A stretch of DNA of 64,000 nt, from positions 13,159,001 through 13,223,000 of the forward strand of contig CM037589.1 of the NCBI GenBank assembly GCA_021018995.1, in the 5' to 3' direction. The DNA is from Chloranthus sessilifolius. Its lineage: Eukaryota; Streptophyta; Magnoliopsida; Chloranthales; Chloranthaceae. A program made the position numbers and the translations under genes. How positions within the stretch are numbered: position 1 is the stretch's first letter; the number at the start of each line of letters is the position of its first letter. The notes beneath the pieces are model-generated. The model saw only the letters and a program-made list of their open reading frames with translations, was not told where the DNA came from and did no database searches. This document shows positions 1 through 14,634 of the stretch, one piece after another.

Positions 1-553
1 TCTTCTTCTTCCACCTCTTCTTATTCTTTAAAATTCATCTTTTTGTATTTGGTTTTAGTTTTACCCACCAAATCAGTATTCGAAATATCAATCCCATTTC
101 CGTTTCCTTGTGATTCCCCTAAAACCGTCTCTCTTTCCCTCTAACAAGTGGAAGAAGAAGAAGAGTTTTTTTATTTTTTTATTTTGGGGGTTTGTAGGCT
201 TAGATATGAGAAATCAAAACAGGAATTCCAGACAGGCAAAGGTTTCCAGAGATGAAGAGGAGAGGAAAAGAAGAGGAGTTGGGGTCAATTTTCTGAATGA
301 TGGGGCGTCTCCCACAAGTTTTAAAAGGCTGAAGTGCCAAGTTGGCAAGGCCACGTAGGCAGATAACGTGGGTTAACTGTTTCGTCAACAGTTTCCGTCG
401 AGCAGGGAGACGGAGGTTATTGGTCTATTTTTGGGAGTTTGTATTCATCGGTGGTGGGGTGGTTGACGGTATCAGCCTATTTGGTAAAAGTTCATATGCC
501 TCTTCTACATTGAGTTGAAAGTTTAGGGATTTATATAAAATTTTTCTTTTTAT
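1..553. other. CT-rich window start, no supported gene
   Basis: The first 150 bases are rich in TC runs like a plant 5' leader. A short open frame at 110-358 is low in complexity at its start and rich in Lys, Arg and Glu, and I recognise no family in it. A CACGTAGG sequence near 351 resembles a G-box-like element but stands alone. This could be the edge of a gene outside the window or old repeat DNA. I support no gene here. Confidence 0.3.
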
Positions 554-685
554 TATTTGTAACCGGAAACGATTTAATTTGGATAATACCATACCACTCA
601 TTGAAATGTTAGCCCGTTTGTTATTTGTAACCCGAAACGATTTAATTTGTGTAATACCATACCACTCATTGAAATGTTAGCCCGT
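554..685. repeat. two-copy tandem duplication, 68-bp period
   Basis: Two 64-bp copies, 554-617 and 622-685, both starting TATTTGTAACC and ending ATGTTAGCCCGT, differ at only a few bases and are separated by 4 bp. The high identity suggests a recent local duplication. No coding content is seen. Confidence 0.85.
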
Positions 686-2978
686 GGAGGCATCACATCG
701 CAAGGCTAGTCACTCTTGTTGTGACGAAAGGTTACGTGTGCACAATCCTCTCCCACAAGGGTCAACTACAATGAATAAATTTTTTACTGAGGCACCACCT
801 TATTGGTGCAAACGTTTAGACATCCAATATCAACTTGTAACGCACAAGAGAGCAGCATACTGGATAGGCAACCCACCGGAGAGGTTGTCGCAACCAATGA
901 TAAAAAATTCGGATCTGGCTTCGGTTTCAGGCTGGAGCGAAATTGAAATTTTAAACCGAAAAATTTAAATTTTGGCCTAAATTTCGACCTGAAACTTCAA
1001 TCCCATACAGTTTTAACAGAAATTATGAGTTTTCTGTTTCGCCGAAACCGAAACATTTCGATTGAAATTTTGAACCATGATCGCAAGTGTTGATAACTTG
1101 GGTTTGCTCCCAAAGGTTATGGGTTTGAAAATACTCCCTTCTGCTAGTTAGATGAATCAAGCGTGCATAATTCATGAAATAATCATGGCATGAGTTGGGG
1201 CACTACACATTGTACACAACACATCGCGCAATTATATGAGAAGAGTCAATGGTTGTCAACTTAAGTTCCAAACTTCTTCCATTAAAAAAGTGAGCCATGT
1301 GCGATCTGTTGACTATTAGTTGATTGAGCTATGTGGATATGCTTCTTCATTTTGTGCCATGAGACATTCACCCTACATGTGCAATCTCATAAAAATAAAA
1401 TAAAAAATATATGCATCTTCATTTTTCTCACTATTTCATAGTTGCAATGCCGTGTAGATATGCTTTTTGATTTCAGTAACATCATAGATGATAGTGCAAA
1501 TAGTACCTACATATGATCTGCTGTGTAGTGCGTGCACCTGACACTAGATCTTGCACCCATATTCATTCTGATGTGCACCAAAAAGTCTCATCTCCCTAAG
1601 TTTGGTGATATTAGTGATGTTAGTGGTATGTGATTGATGTGTGCTCCACGAGGCACCTAACACCAACTTTAATGCAAAAGGGTTATTCATTGGTGTAGAC
1701 GTGTGTGATGTTAGTGGTTATAAGGGCAGACATTTGAGTTAGCTCTCATATCACTTAAAATAATATTTCGTAAGAATAAATGGGGTGCAGAGCTGTGTTA
1801 GCAAACATGAAAGTAGTTTTCTGTCGGAATCAAAGTACGAAAAAACCACTCTTTGGCCTGAAATAGCTAATTCAAAACGTGACCGGAAGGAATAACGAGC
1901 CGTCACCAACATTTAAACAAAGAAATGGTGTTTAAGCACCATTAACGTACGTTTTTATCTTGCATCATTAGACTAAGCTCTTCTGTCATGCAACATGGTG
2001 CACATATGAGATTAATCTTAGTAGAGTAAGTGACAGTTCCTCATTTAAACATGTCCCAACCAAGGAACTATTGGCGGACGCAATCCATCTTATCAATGAT
2101 CTTTAATATCATCAATTAGACATACAAAATAATTCTGGCCATGCGACAGCTAAAGAATCAATCTATAAGCGAATGCAATGATGCAATGTTGGGTTTTGGC
2201 TCGATTTACAATTGCACCTAGAGTTTGGCTATTGAAACTTGGTTTTGTCAATTGTCAACGAATCTTATATTAGTTTGCTTTTTTTTTTTTTTAGAGAAGT
2301 CACTTATTTTGGATACTTATATTATTTTCTAATATATGATCCTATCAAAAAGGATATGACAGATAGGGAATAAGAGTCCAAATCAAATTGGAAAGTGTGA
2401 GTGTTTTGGAACGTGGGTTCTCTTTGGACTGATTAGTGTGAGAAAAAAAGTTGCTTCTATTTTGAGAGCTTGAGTCTTGAATTAGAAAATGAGGGTTTTG
2501 GAGAATAGGGTTTTAGTATTGGTTTTATAAACCCTTTGGAAAAGGCATCTAGAGTTTTAAGGGTCTCTCTTCTTCATGTGAGTTAGAGAAAATTTGGGAT
2601 TTGTTTTCGTTGTGGCTCTCTTGTCGTATTTTGGTGAGGGTGCACTTGAGTATTTATTTGGGTGGACTTTGATATTTGTTTTGAACTTTAGGGTTTTGTA
2701 TTTGTGCTTAGATATTTATGATTCTCTTGTGTTGGATAAGATTAGAGAATAAGATCTCCATTGTTTGTAGCATTTTGAGCATCTTTTTCTTAATAGTAAA
2801 AACATTTTGTTTGACTGCCCATGAACATAAGCTTAGGCAAAATCAAGTAAATCCTTTTCTTGTTTGTAGTGTAATTTCTTTCTTTTTCTATCTTTTTGTG
2901 ATCTTTATTATTTATTTTATTGATTTTTCTTCTTCGCATAAAGTGCAAAGGCGTTTTTCTCACAACATGCAATACAAC
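686..2978. other. unassigned gene-poor stretch
   Basis: I see no gene here. The stretch is AT-rich, with a T run near 2280-2292. Bases 2460-2978 read like an old LTR or leader, with a TTTTATAAACCC box near 2523 and many GGGTTTT runs, but no second copy lies in the window, so this stays a guess. The open frame at 684-968 shows no recognisable domain and ends inside repeat DNA. Confidence 0.3.
896..1080. repeat. degenerate CCGAAATTTCGG-type MITE
   Basis: The block is built of diverged GAAATTT and AAATTTCG words in both orientations, like the better-preserved copies at 9518-9697 and 43970-44200. Ends resembling GATNAAAAATTC and GAAATTTTGAACCATGAT are inverted. A flanking TCGCAA recurs on both sides, but the TSD is not convincing. 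Confidence 0.4.
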
Positions 2979-2984
2979 TTATCA

Positions 2985-3191
2985 AGGGGTTAGGTGAGCT
3001 AGCTGGCTAGGTACCTGCTTCCAAAAGTAGGAGACCTGAGTTCGAATCCCCTCTCCCCCTTGAGGCCACCCTTGAGATTTATATCCTGTGCTGACTCGGC
3101 ATGTATTGAATTTAGAGTGCTCATGTGCTCTTGGGCTTAGACGAGTGCTCTAATAGGTTCGGACACCCAGGTTATAAAAAAAATAAAAAAA
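2985..3191 (+). mobile_element. tRNA-derived SINE
   Basis: This is a 207-bp short interspersed element with a tRNA-like head. A good pol III B box, AGTTCGAATCC, lies at 3039-3049, and an A-box-like GAGCTAGCTGG lies about 45 bp upstream near 2996. The body is unrelated to tRNA and the 3' tail is A-rich (3175-3191). TTATCA flanks both sides, at 2979-2984 and 3192-3197, as a short TSD. SINEs encode no protein and are copied by LINE machinery; a LINE 3' end lies at 16330. The plant SINE family cannot be assigned without a library. Confidence 0.72.
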
Positions 3192-3574
3192 TTATCAGTG
3201 ATCTTTGACATTTAGAAATAAAAACAATTTTGGCCCAGTGACATTCATTAAAAACATGGTGTGTTTAAATGACAGGTATTACTCTAGAAAGACTTTAATT
3301 CTTGTGCTCATCGTATGTATTTTATTTTCTGCACCCTGAAGTCCATCTGTTGATGTTTTAGATGCCCAACAAAATCGAGCCATTCTTCCAATTAAAGGGA
3401 TAACATAGACCCAGGTCCATTCCATTTTCTTCTGGGGCGATTAGGGCCCGACCACCACATGTCCGATAAGAAAAGAAAAAATTGAGAAAAGAATAAGTCT
3501 TGAAATTAAAAATGTTTAATGGCTACTCTGATAATACTATAAAAAAATGTTTAATGGCTACTCACATGCAACAT
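3192..3574. other. unassigned spacer with a short direct repeat
   Basis: No gene is seen. A perfect 21-bp direct repeat containing AATGTTTAATGGCTACTC occurs at 3508-3528 and 3543-3563, separated by 14 bp. It may be a replication-slip duplication or an excision footprint. The rest is AT-rich and unassigned. Confidence 0.4.
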
Positions 3575-3918
3575 TAGGGCTGTCAAGTGCTCGGTTTGGG
3601 TTATGCCAAAATTTTGGCTGCCCAGACAAAAATTTAAACACGCCACTCAGCCCAGCCAGATATGGTAGTGCATTAGCTCGACCCAACCACACTGAAACCT
3701 AATCTGACCCAAAAACTCGACCCGATTTTAAAAAACCCCTATTTTTTCTTGAATATAAAATATCAGGTTGGGTCGGGTCTACTCGACCCAAACCAATTTT
3801 TGCCCAACCTGAACCAATCCCATCTGAAGTTCCGGTGGATGCCTCATGCACAGCTCAACCGATTGGTCCCGGTAGAAAAGGTCAGGTAACGGGTAGGCCC
3901 GACCCATTTACAGTCCTA
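3575..3918. mobile_element. hAT-like MITE, TAGGGCTGT ends
   Basis: The left end TAGGGCTGTCAAGTGCTC and the inverted right end TAGGACTGTAAATGGGTC match over the first dozen or so bases, and the interior alternates GGTCGGGT and CGACCCAA words. Short elements with TAGGGCTGT-type ends are common in plants and usually grouped with hAT. I find no matching 8-bp TSD, so one border may be eroded. The right end abuts the next MITE. Confidence 0.5.
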
Positions 3919-3920
3919 CC

Positions 3921-4266
3921 CAAGGTAACAAAATCAGTATTGGGTACTGGTCGATACCCGATACGTATCGGCTTATATAATATATATAAAAAAGAAATTA
4001 TCAAATGACTCGAGTCATGGGAAAAAAACCCATGACTCGAGCCCCTATTCGCTGCACGTCACATCAGTGGGCTTTGAAAAGTCAACTGATGTGACGTGCA
4101 GCCAATTAGGGATCGAGTCATATGTTTATTTCCCATTACTCGAGTGTGAGGATTACTTTATATAGGCATCGACCGATACCGATACCAATACCGAGTTGGA
4201 TACCGATACGTATCGATTTACCGAAAATCAAATACGTATCGGTATCGACCGATATTTGATACCTTG
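3921..4266. mobile_element. hAT-like MITE with perfect 8-bp TSD
   Basis: The 346-bp element starts CAAGGTAACAAAATC and ends with the inverted equivalent CAAGGTATCAAATATC. It is flanked by perfect copies of GTCCTACC (3913-3920 and 4267-4274). An 8-bp TSD and CAAGG ends fit hAT transposons. The interior holds repeated CGATACGTATCG and GGTATCGACCGATA palindromic words and a strong hairpin. No coding capacity is present. Its right TSD copy is also the insertion target of the neighbouring copia element. Confidence 0.75.
4033..4120. repeat. 36-bp-arm hairpin inside MITE
   Basis: The arms at 4033-4068 and 4085-4120 are inverted copies with a few mismatches, separated by 16 bp. Both contain GCTGCACGTCACATCAGT or its complement. 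It sits in the middle of the MITE and looks like a second, nested foldback sequence. Transcribed, it would give a small-RNA-type hairpin. Confidence 0.75.
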
Positions 4267-4274
4267 GTCCTACC

Positions 4275-4856
4275 TGTTAAATAGGCTCTAACTTAATTGT
4301 GAAGTCGCTCGAGCGGGAATTAAATCCTTTCGAGCGAGTTGTGTACTCTTCAAGGCTGAACTTATGGGTTAAAGTCGCTTGAGCGGTTTTGGACCCTACT
4401 CGAGCGATCGGGGAACGGTTCAAAGGTAAAAGTTTCGGGTGTAAGTCACTCGAACAACATTTGGTTCTCGCTCGAGCAACCCGCAACATCAAGTTATGTG
4501 CAAATGCCATTTTTGAGCATTTTCTCTTGGGTTAGAAATAGGATTCGAGACTTCTATATAAGGGAAAGCTAGCTCATGGACGAATTAGAGAGCCTTTTGT
4601 GATAGAGATATATTATTGTAAAACTTTAAAAAACCTATCTTGGGTTTTGATGAAAGCTTTGGTGAGGCTTGAATGCTCTTGTATTTTTTTGTGATCATCA
4701 ATATAGTGGATTATCGCTGCCCGTAAATGTATGCATATTGTCGACCTACATAAATATTTTCTCTTGTGTGTTTGTGGTTGATTTTTTCCTATTTTACGTT
4801 TTTATTTGATCGTTCATCGTGAGATCATTGGTTAGTTTTTAAGCTTCTGCGCAACA
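4275..4856 (+). repeat. copia 5' LTR
   Basis: This 582-bp repeat begins TGTTAAATAGG and ends GCGCAACA. It pairs with 8869-9447, with scattered substitutions showing an old insertion. U3 holds three palindrome pairs and then a TATA box. Confidence 0.93.
4304..4563 (+). promoter_or_regulatory. three CTCGAG palindrome pairs plus TATA box in copia U3
   Basis: CGCTCGAGCG-like palindromes occur in three pairs. Their six-base cores (CTCGAG or one-off forms) are centred at 4310.5/4331.5, 4380.5/4401.5 and 4451.5/4473.5, that is 21, 21 and 22 bp apart. A clear TATA box, CTATATAAGG, follows at 4554-4563. The 3' LTR keeps the same spacing (8904.5/8925.5, 8974.5/8995.5, 9045.5/9067.5; TATA at 9148-9157). 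Two-turn spacing just upstream of the promoter suggests binding sites for a dimeric protein; this function is inferred. Confidence 0.7.
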
Positions 4857-4859
4857 AAT

Positions 4860-4870
4860 TGGTATTAGAG
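4860..4870 (+). other. primer-binding site, tRNA-iMet
   Basis: TGGTATTAGAG lies four bases after the 5' LTR. It matches the usual copia site TGGTATCAGAG, complementary to the initiator Met tRNA 3' end, with one substitution. Confidence 0.85.
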
Positions 4871-4897
4871 AATGATTTTTTATTCTATAATCAGAGA

Positions 4898-7800
4898 TGG
4901 CATCAAAGTCAGTTAAAGTTTTGAACGTGAAGTTCGAGGTTGAGAAATTTGACAAGAAGATTAATTTCGACTTATAGAAAGTACAAGTTTGGGATATCTT
5001 GATTCAATAAGGACTGCACAAAGCATTAAGAGAGCTTTCGGGTAAGCCGACGGTTATGTTCGATGATGATTGGGAAGAATTTGAACTTCATATAATACGA
5101 TTCGACTATGTCTAGCGAAAGAGATTACGTATAACGTAATGCTAGAGAACTTGGCGGCCTCGTTGTGGGCCAAATCGGAAAGTCTCTACATGACGAAATT
5201 TTTGACAATTCGTCTATATTTCAAGAAGCAACTATACAAGTTACACATGAATGTAGGTACTTCTCTTAACGAACATCTTAATGAATTCAATAGAATAATA
5301 TCTGAATTATTAAATGTTAGAAAAGAGATTGAGGATAAAGACAAGCACTATTACTTTTTTCTTCCTTCCCTAATTCTTATGAACACCTTATTACGACGCT
5401 GCTTTATGGGAAGGATACTATTGAACTGGAGTCGGTTATAACGACATTAATTTGTAACGACATGAGGAAGAAATGTTCAGATAGTGATACACAAGCAGAT
5501 GACTTGTTAGTTAAAGGGGAGCAGAGGACCAAAAATCCGAAAAGAATAGATCAAAGTCTAAATCTAAAAATAGAAAGACTGTAAAATGCTACAAGTGCCA
5601 CGAAAAAGAGTTATATCAGAAGGCATTATCCACAGTTACAAACAAAGAATGACGATGCTCAAGATAAGAAGCAGAAAGGGGTCGTTGATAAGGCTGGTAT
5701 AGCCAAACAAGCTCCAGACGATGGTCAGTGGTTTCAGATAAATACTCGCAGAATGTATGAATACTTGATTCTGGGTGCTCCTATCGCATGTGTCCAAATA
5801 GGGATTGATTTTCGTCTTATAAAAAGGTGGATGGTAGAACAACTTTAATGGGTAACAATATACCTTGTAAAATAATTGGAAAGGGGAGTATCAAAATAAA
5901 GATGCATGATAAGGTTGTGAGAATATTAACCGATGTATGCCATGTTCTGAAAATGAAGAAGAATTTTATATCGCTTGATACATTAGACTCCAATGGGCTC
6001 AAGTTTGCAGCTCAATGTAGAGTTTTGAAGGTGACAAAGGGATCTTTGGTTGTGATAAAAATAGAAAAAGTTGAGAACTTTTACTTTCTACCAGGGAGTA
6101 CAGTAACAGGTGGAGCAACAGTATCTACGTCAGATGATAGTGGTTTTTCCTCTAGATAGTTCTGACACATGCGCCTAGGGCACATGTCAGATTCTGAAAG
6201 GATGACAAAGTTGAGCAAACAGGGCTTGTTGAAAGGTGTAAAGGTTAGAAAAGTTGACTTTTGTGAGCATTGTGTCTTCGAAAAATAATGCAGGGTTAAG
6301 TTCAACATAACGATTCACACTACAAAAGGCACACTAGATTATGCAAAATAGTGCAGGGTTAAGTTCAACACTTCGTCTCATTCATAGATGACTACTCACG
6401 GTATGTATGGATCTACATGATGAAGAGTAAGGATGAGGTGTTGGAAATCTTCAAGAAGTGAAAAATACTGTTTGAGAATCAAACTGGAAAGAAGGTCAAG
6501 CTGTTGAGAATCGATAATAGTGGTGAGTACACCAGTGGACAGTTCCAGATGTTATGTGAAGAGAATGGTATTGCTAGGCATTTCACAGTGAGGAATACAC
6601 TGCAGCAGAATGGTGTAGAAGAACATATGAATAGAACTTTACTTAAAAAAATAAGATGTATGTTATCCAATGTGGGATTGGGTAGAGAGTTCTAGGCTGA
6701 GACAGTCAGTACAATGTACTATCTAGTAAACAAATCACTGTCTACAGCAATAGAGTGCAAGACTCCAATTGAGATGTGGTCAGGGAAACTTACAAATTAT
6801 AGTGCATTGAGGGTTTTTGATTTTACAACCTACTATCATGTCAGAAATGATAAAATTGACCCAAGGGCTAAGAAAGTGATTTTCTTAGGGTATGTAAGTG
6901 GTGTGAAAGGATACAGATTATGGTGTCCTGAGCAAAATAAGATTGTGATCAGCAAAGAAGTGACCTTTGATGAATATGTTATGCGAACTTCTAACAAACA
7001 AATAATGAAAATTGGAGAAGAGGTGACGGAAGGTAAGTTTGAGGTAGAGTTAGAAACTCTTACAGTTATTACATCAGATAACAGTGTAAAAACAATTGAG
7101 AGTGTAGCAGAATAATCCCTAGCAAGTGCAAGATCTAAAAGAAATGTTAGAGTACCAATTCGCTACGATTACGAGGATATGGTTGCCTACGCGTTGACGT
7201 TGGATGACAATGAGCCGTCTTCATTCAAGGATGCAATCAGTGATAGATGTGGACAGAAATGAAATACCGCAATGAGTGAAGAAATGGATTCTCTTTACAA
7301 GAATCAAACTTGAGAACTGACAAAGTTATCTAAGAAAAAAAGAGCGATTGAGTGCAAGTGGGTTTATAAGAAGAAAGAGGGTTATCCAGAAAGTCATAGT
7401 GCAAAATACAAAGCACGATTGATAGCAAAAGATTATGCGCAAAAGGAATGTATTGATTACAATGAGGTGTTCTCACTAGTTGTAAAACACACTTAATCCG
7501 AGTTTTATTGTCAATTGTAGCACAATTAGACTTAGAGTTAGAGCAACTCGATATGAAAATGATGTTTCTACATGGTGATCTTAAAGAGGAGATCTATATG
7601 AACCAATATGAAGGGTTCAAGTCTCCTGAAGAAGAGAGGTTAGTGTGTAAACTAAAGAATTCCTTATACGGGTTAAAGCAATTATCGAGACAATGGTACA
7701 AGATATTTGACATGTTCATGGTGGGCCAAAATTATATTCTAAGTAAATACGATAACTGTGCTTACTTGAAGAGGGTAGTTGATGACTCATTTATTTACTT

Positions 7801-8776
7801 TCTCTTGTATGTTAATGATATGCTCATAATTGCAAAGAGCATGATGGAGATTGATAAGTTGAAATCTCAACTTGGCATGCAGTTTGAGATGAAGGATCTT
7901 GGCGCAACAAGAAAGATTATTGAGATGGAGATTCCAAGCGATAGAAAGAAAGGACAATTGTGTCTAACACTGAAGAGTTATCTAGAGAAGGTACTCTCAC
8001 GGTTTAAGATGGAGAACCCAAAGGCTGTGGATACTCTATTAGCAGCTCACTTCCGTCTTTCAGCTATCATGTCTCCTATTATAGATGAGGAGTGTGAGTC
8101 CTTGACTCGTGTTCCCTACGTAAGTGCTATTAGTACCTTGATGTATGTTATGATATGCACTCGATCGGATATTTCACAGGCTGTTAGTGTGGTTAGCAGG
8201 TATATGGTTAATTCGGTCAAGGAGCATTGGCAGACGGTAAAATGAATTATGAGGTACATACGCGATACCAAATATGTCGATTTGGTTTTTCGTAGTGACA
8301 CCGATTATCAGTTATACGGATACATAGATTCAGATTACGCGATTGATTCGGATAAATGTCAGTCTACAACGGGATATGTATTTACGTTATCAGGAGGTCC
8401 GATTAGTTGAATGTCGATGTTACAAGATACAATGATTTTGTCTACTACAGAGACATAGTATATAGCAGTAATAGAGGCAGTGAAAGAAGCAATGTGGCTT
8501 TTGGGCTTAGTTGGTGATTTGAGACTCGCACAGGAATGTATCGATGAGTTCTGCGATAACTAGAGTGTTATTTACTTAGCAAAGCATCACGAATATCATT
8601 TTCGTACCAAACACATTGATATAAAATATCACTTCGTACGAGAAATAATCAAAGATGGCTATATATCTTTAAAGAAGGTGAGTACGAAAGACAATCCTAC
8701 GGATATGATGACAAGGGTGGTACCCGTGGTCAAGGCTAAACATTATTTGGAGTTGATCAATATTCAAGAGGTTTGA
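4898..8776 (+). pseudogene. copia gag-pol polyprotein, multiply broken
   Basis: The frame starts MASKSVKVLNVKFE and is stopped after about 23 codons. Further pieces show a CCHC-type zinc knuckle (CYKCHEKE, near 5589), the protease DSGCSYRMCP (near 5770), a pre-integrase HMRLGHMSDS (near 6167), integrase pieces FIDDYSR, IDNSGEY and QQNGVEEH (6370-6640), reverse transcriptase AFLHGDL-like MFLHGDLKEEIY (near 7565) and RNase H up to about 8776. The catalytic YVDD motif reads YVND (7807-7818), removing an essential Asp. Several stops look like Trp TGG changed to TGA: after CPNRD, before HMRLG, and after GGPIS. The GYRLWCPEQNKIVISKEV segment is typical of Tork/Tnt1 elements. Confidence 0.9.
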
Positions 8777-8851
8777 GCGCCCTCGATGTGCTGGTGGCAG
8801 CGGTGATATGAAGATAGCAATGATCGAAAGAAATAATATATGGTGAAGCTT

Positions 8852-8866
8852 AGAAGTAGGTGGAGA
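8852..8866 (+). other. copia polypurine tract
   Basis: The purine-rich run AGAAGTAGGTGGAGA ends two bases before the 3' LTR, the expected place for plus-strand priming. It is interrupted by pyrimidines. Confidence 0.65.
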
Positions 8867-8868
8867 TT

Positions 8869-9447
8869 TGTTAATTAGGCTCTAACTTAATTTTAAAGTT
8901 GCTCGAGTGGGAACCAAATCCGTTTGAGCGAGTTGTGCACTCCTCAAGGCCGAACTTACGGGTTAAAGTCGCTTGAGCGATTTTGGACCTCGCTCGAGCG
9001 ACCGTGGCATAATTTAAAGATAAATGTTTCGGGTGTAAGTCGCTCGAGCAACTTTTGGTTCTCTTTCGAGCAACCCGCGACGTCAAGTTACGTGTAGATT
9101 CCGTTTTTTAACAGTTTCTCTTGAGTTAGAAGTATAGTTCGAGACTTCTATATAAGGGAAAACTCATGAACGAATTAGAGAGCCTTTTGTGTGAGAAAGA
9201 TATCATTGTAAAACTTTGTAAAACCTATCTAGGGTTTTGAGAAGAGCTTTGGTGAGGCTTGAGTATTCTTATATTCTTGTGTGATCATCAATATAGTGGA
9301 TTATCGCTGCTAGTGGACATAGACATATTATCGAATCACGTAAATATTGTCTTTTGTGTGTTCGTGATTGATTTTTTTTCTATTTTGCGCTCTTATTTGA
9401 TCGTTCATCGTGAGATCGTTGATTAGTTTGTGAGCTTCCGCGCAAAA
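8869..9447 (+). repeat. copia 3' LTR
   Basis: A 579-bp partner of 4275-4856, beginning TGTTAATTAGG. It keeps all three palindrome pairs and the TATA box. The terminal CA has become AA. The TSD CTACC follows immediately. Confidence 0.93.
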
Positions 9448-9517
9448 CTACCTAACCTCGTATAATTTGGCCTAGGGAGAAGTCAGCTCTAAAGGTATAG
9501 GTAGCAATGAGCTCGAG

Positions 9518-9697
9518 CTAGGATCAAAATTTCGGCCGAACCGAAATTTCAGCCGAAATTAACGGTTTCGGTCCCCACCAAAACGATAATTTAGGACCAA
9601 AATTTCGGTCATAATTTGTATGGGATTGAAATTTCGGTCTAAAATTTCGGTTTTGGTTCCCTCCAAAATCGAAATGAAACCCGAAATTTTGATCCTT
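9518..9697. mobile_element. MULE-like MITE of CCGAAATTTCGG family
   Basis: The 180-bp element begins CTAGGATCAAAATTTCGG and ends CCGAAATTTTGATCCTT, a good inverted repeat. It is flanked by GAGCTCGAG (9509-9517) and GAGCCCGAG (9698-9706), a 9-bp TSD with one mismatch, as Mutator-type elements make. The inside is a chain of ACCGAAATTTCGGT words. Relatives lie at 896-1080 and 43970-44200. Confidence 0.65.
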
Positions 9698-9759
9698 GAG
9701 CCCGAGTCAATCACCCGTGCCTTGCGTGCCAGAACTTTCTTTAATTTAGCTGATGACAG

Positions 9760-10490
9760 GTCAAGCTGGGCAGCCCGGCAGTTCTGGAACCAATGTGAAC
9801 CGAGCCTCTAGTGAACCAATATGGCCCGGACTAAGAGTTTTGTTCCTGATCCCCTGATGAGGTTGTAAGGGGATTATACATTTTACTCTTAAAAAATTTC
9901 AACCACATTTTACAATAATTATAATTATTAGTATTTTTCTTATGGAGAAAAAATAAAATTCAAGTTTTGTTTCAACTTGTTATTTATAAGTTAAAATAAA
10001 ATAAGTGGGTCTATCTGAAGTCTGAACTGACATATCTGCATATGAGCGGTAGCCGGCCGCAAGCCTTAAAATCCAGGCCCGAGCCCTAATTGAATCTGGA
10101 TTAGCCTAAAAACTAATGGGCCCGGAGTGAGCCCGTCCTAATCGGCCCAGCCTCATTATCATCAATGCCTTATTGGGCTGATCACTAAAGCCCGATTTTG
10201 CATATAGGCTTAGCTGGCCCAGCTGATTAACTATCCAGACTGGGTATGGGCTAATCACTAAAACTCATTTCATAAACTGGGGTGCGGCTGAGAATCGGTC
10301 AGGCATTTTGCACCGGCCTGAATTGGATCCGACCTGAAGTGAGGCCACTTATGAGTTGGGTTGGGTTTAGCCCGTTCCAAGTCAAGGCCAACAAATCTAA
10401 TCTGGCTGAGTCGGGACCGCCCTGCACGCTCGATTATTAAATGGGCTACTTTAAGCCCAGCCCATCCCACTGGCACCGAGTGATGCACAA
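9760..10490. repeat. GGCCC/GGGCC-rich degenerate repeat
   Basis: Alternating GGGCC, GGCCCAG and GCCCG words in both orientations resemble the TAGGGCTGT-type MITE at 3575-3918. Borders are not clear. Short open frames here have no recognisable content. A smaller patch of the same style lies at 15600-15740. Confidence 0.35.
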
Positions 10491-10968
10491 AATCTTTTGT
10501 ATCTTAGAATAAATGATGCAAGTCGAATAAAAATAAACTCGGAAACATTAGCAATCGTCAAAGAGGTTTCTAAGTTTCAATGTAGCAATCTTCCAAGAGG
10601 TTTCTAACTTTCAATGTAATTTTATTCTCAAACAGGTTTGAGCTACAACAACAGTAGCCTATAAAGCAAATGAAATTGAACTACAAAATTTTGAACTCAA
10701 CTCTCAGTAGCACTGGGATCAACCAATTGTTGACCTTTCAAATATGATTTTATCCTGAGTCGACCTTAATTCTCTTGTTCAATCTACAGCTACAAAGTTC
10801 TTATTTAACACGCGACCTACGAATCAATTCAATCAGGCAACCAGATTTTGAATTATTGCAAATTCGGATTACTTTATTCTGATTTCAATCTGCAAGTATT
10901 CAACTGTGACACCCTGATAAGCGAATCAAAGCATGAGATCATCGTGACTATAGTTTAGCCCCCAAGGT
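10491..10968. other. 3' flank of the FLS2 gene
   Basis: Non-coding DNA downstream of the minus-strand receptor gene, probably 3' UTR plus spacer. TTTATT at 10621-10626 is a candidate poly(A) signal on the minus strand. No other gene is seen. Confidence 0.45.
10621..10626 (-). terminator. candidate poly(A) signal for FLS2
   Basis: AATAAA on the minus strand about 345 bases after the stop codon of the receptor gene. Plant poly(A) signals are loose, so this is only the best visible candidate. Confidence 0.35.
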
Positions 10969-14561
<3,593 letters not shown>

Positions 14562-14634
14562 TCAAATGAGAGTAGAAACTGGTTCAAATGTTCATATGGC
14601 TTTTCAATGAGATTCAAACCTTAAATCTTAGAAA

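Larger units (their letters stand above)
4275..9447 (+). mobile_element. Ty1/copia retrotransposon, Tork/Tnt1-like
   Basis: A complete 5,173-bp element with two LTRs, an iMet-type primer site, a decayed gag-pol frame in copia order (integrase before reverse transcriptase) and a purine tract before the 3' LTR. The perfect 5-bp TSD CTACC lies at 4270-4274 and 9448-9452. The last two bases of the 3' LTR now read AA where the 5' LTR has CA. Many in-frame stops make it non-autonomous today. It sits exactly against the MITE to its left, sharing that element's TSD bases. Confidence 0.93.

Noticed and set aside
110..358. Open frame of 82 codons near the window start
   Set aside because: Low-complexity start and no recognisable domain; no partner exon or homology visible.
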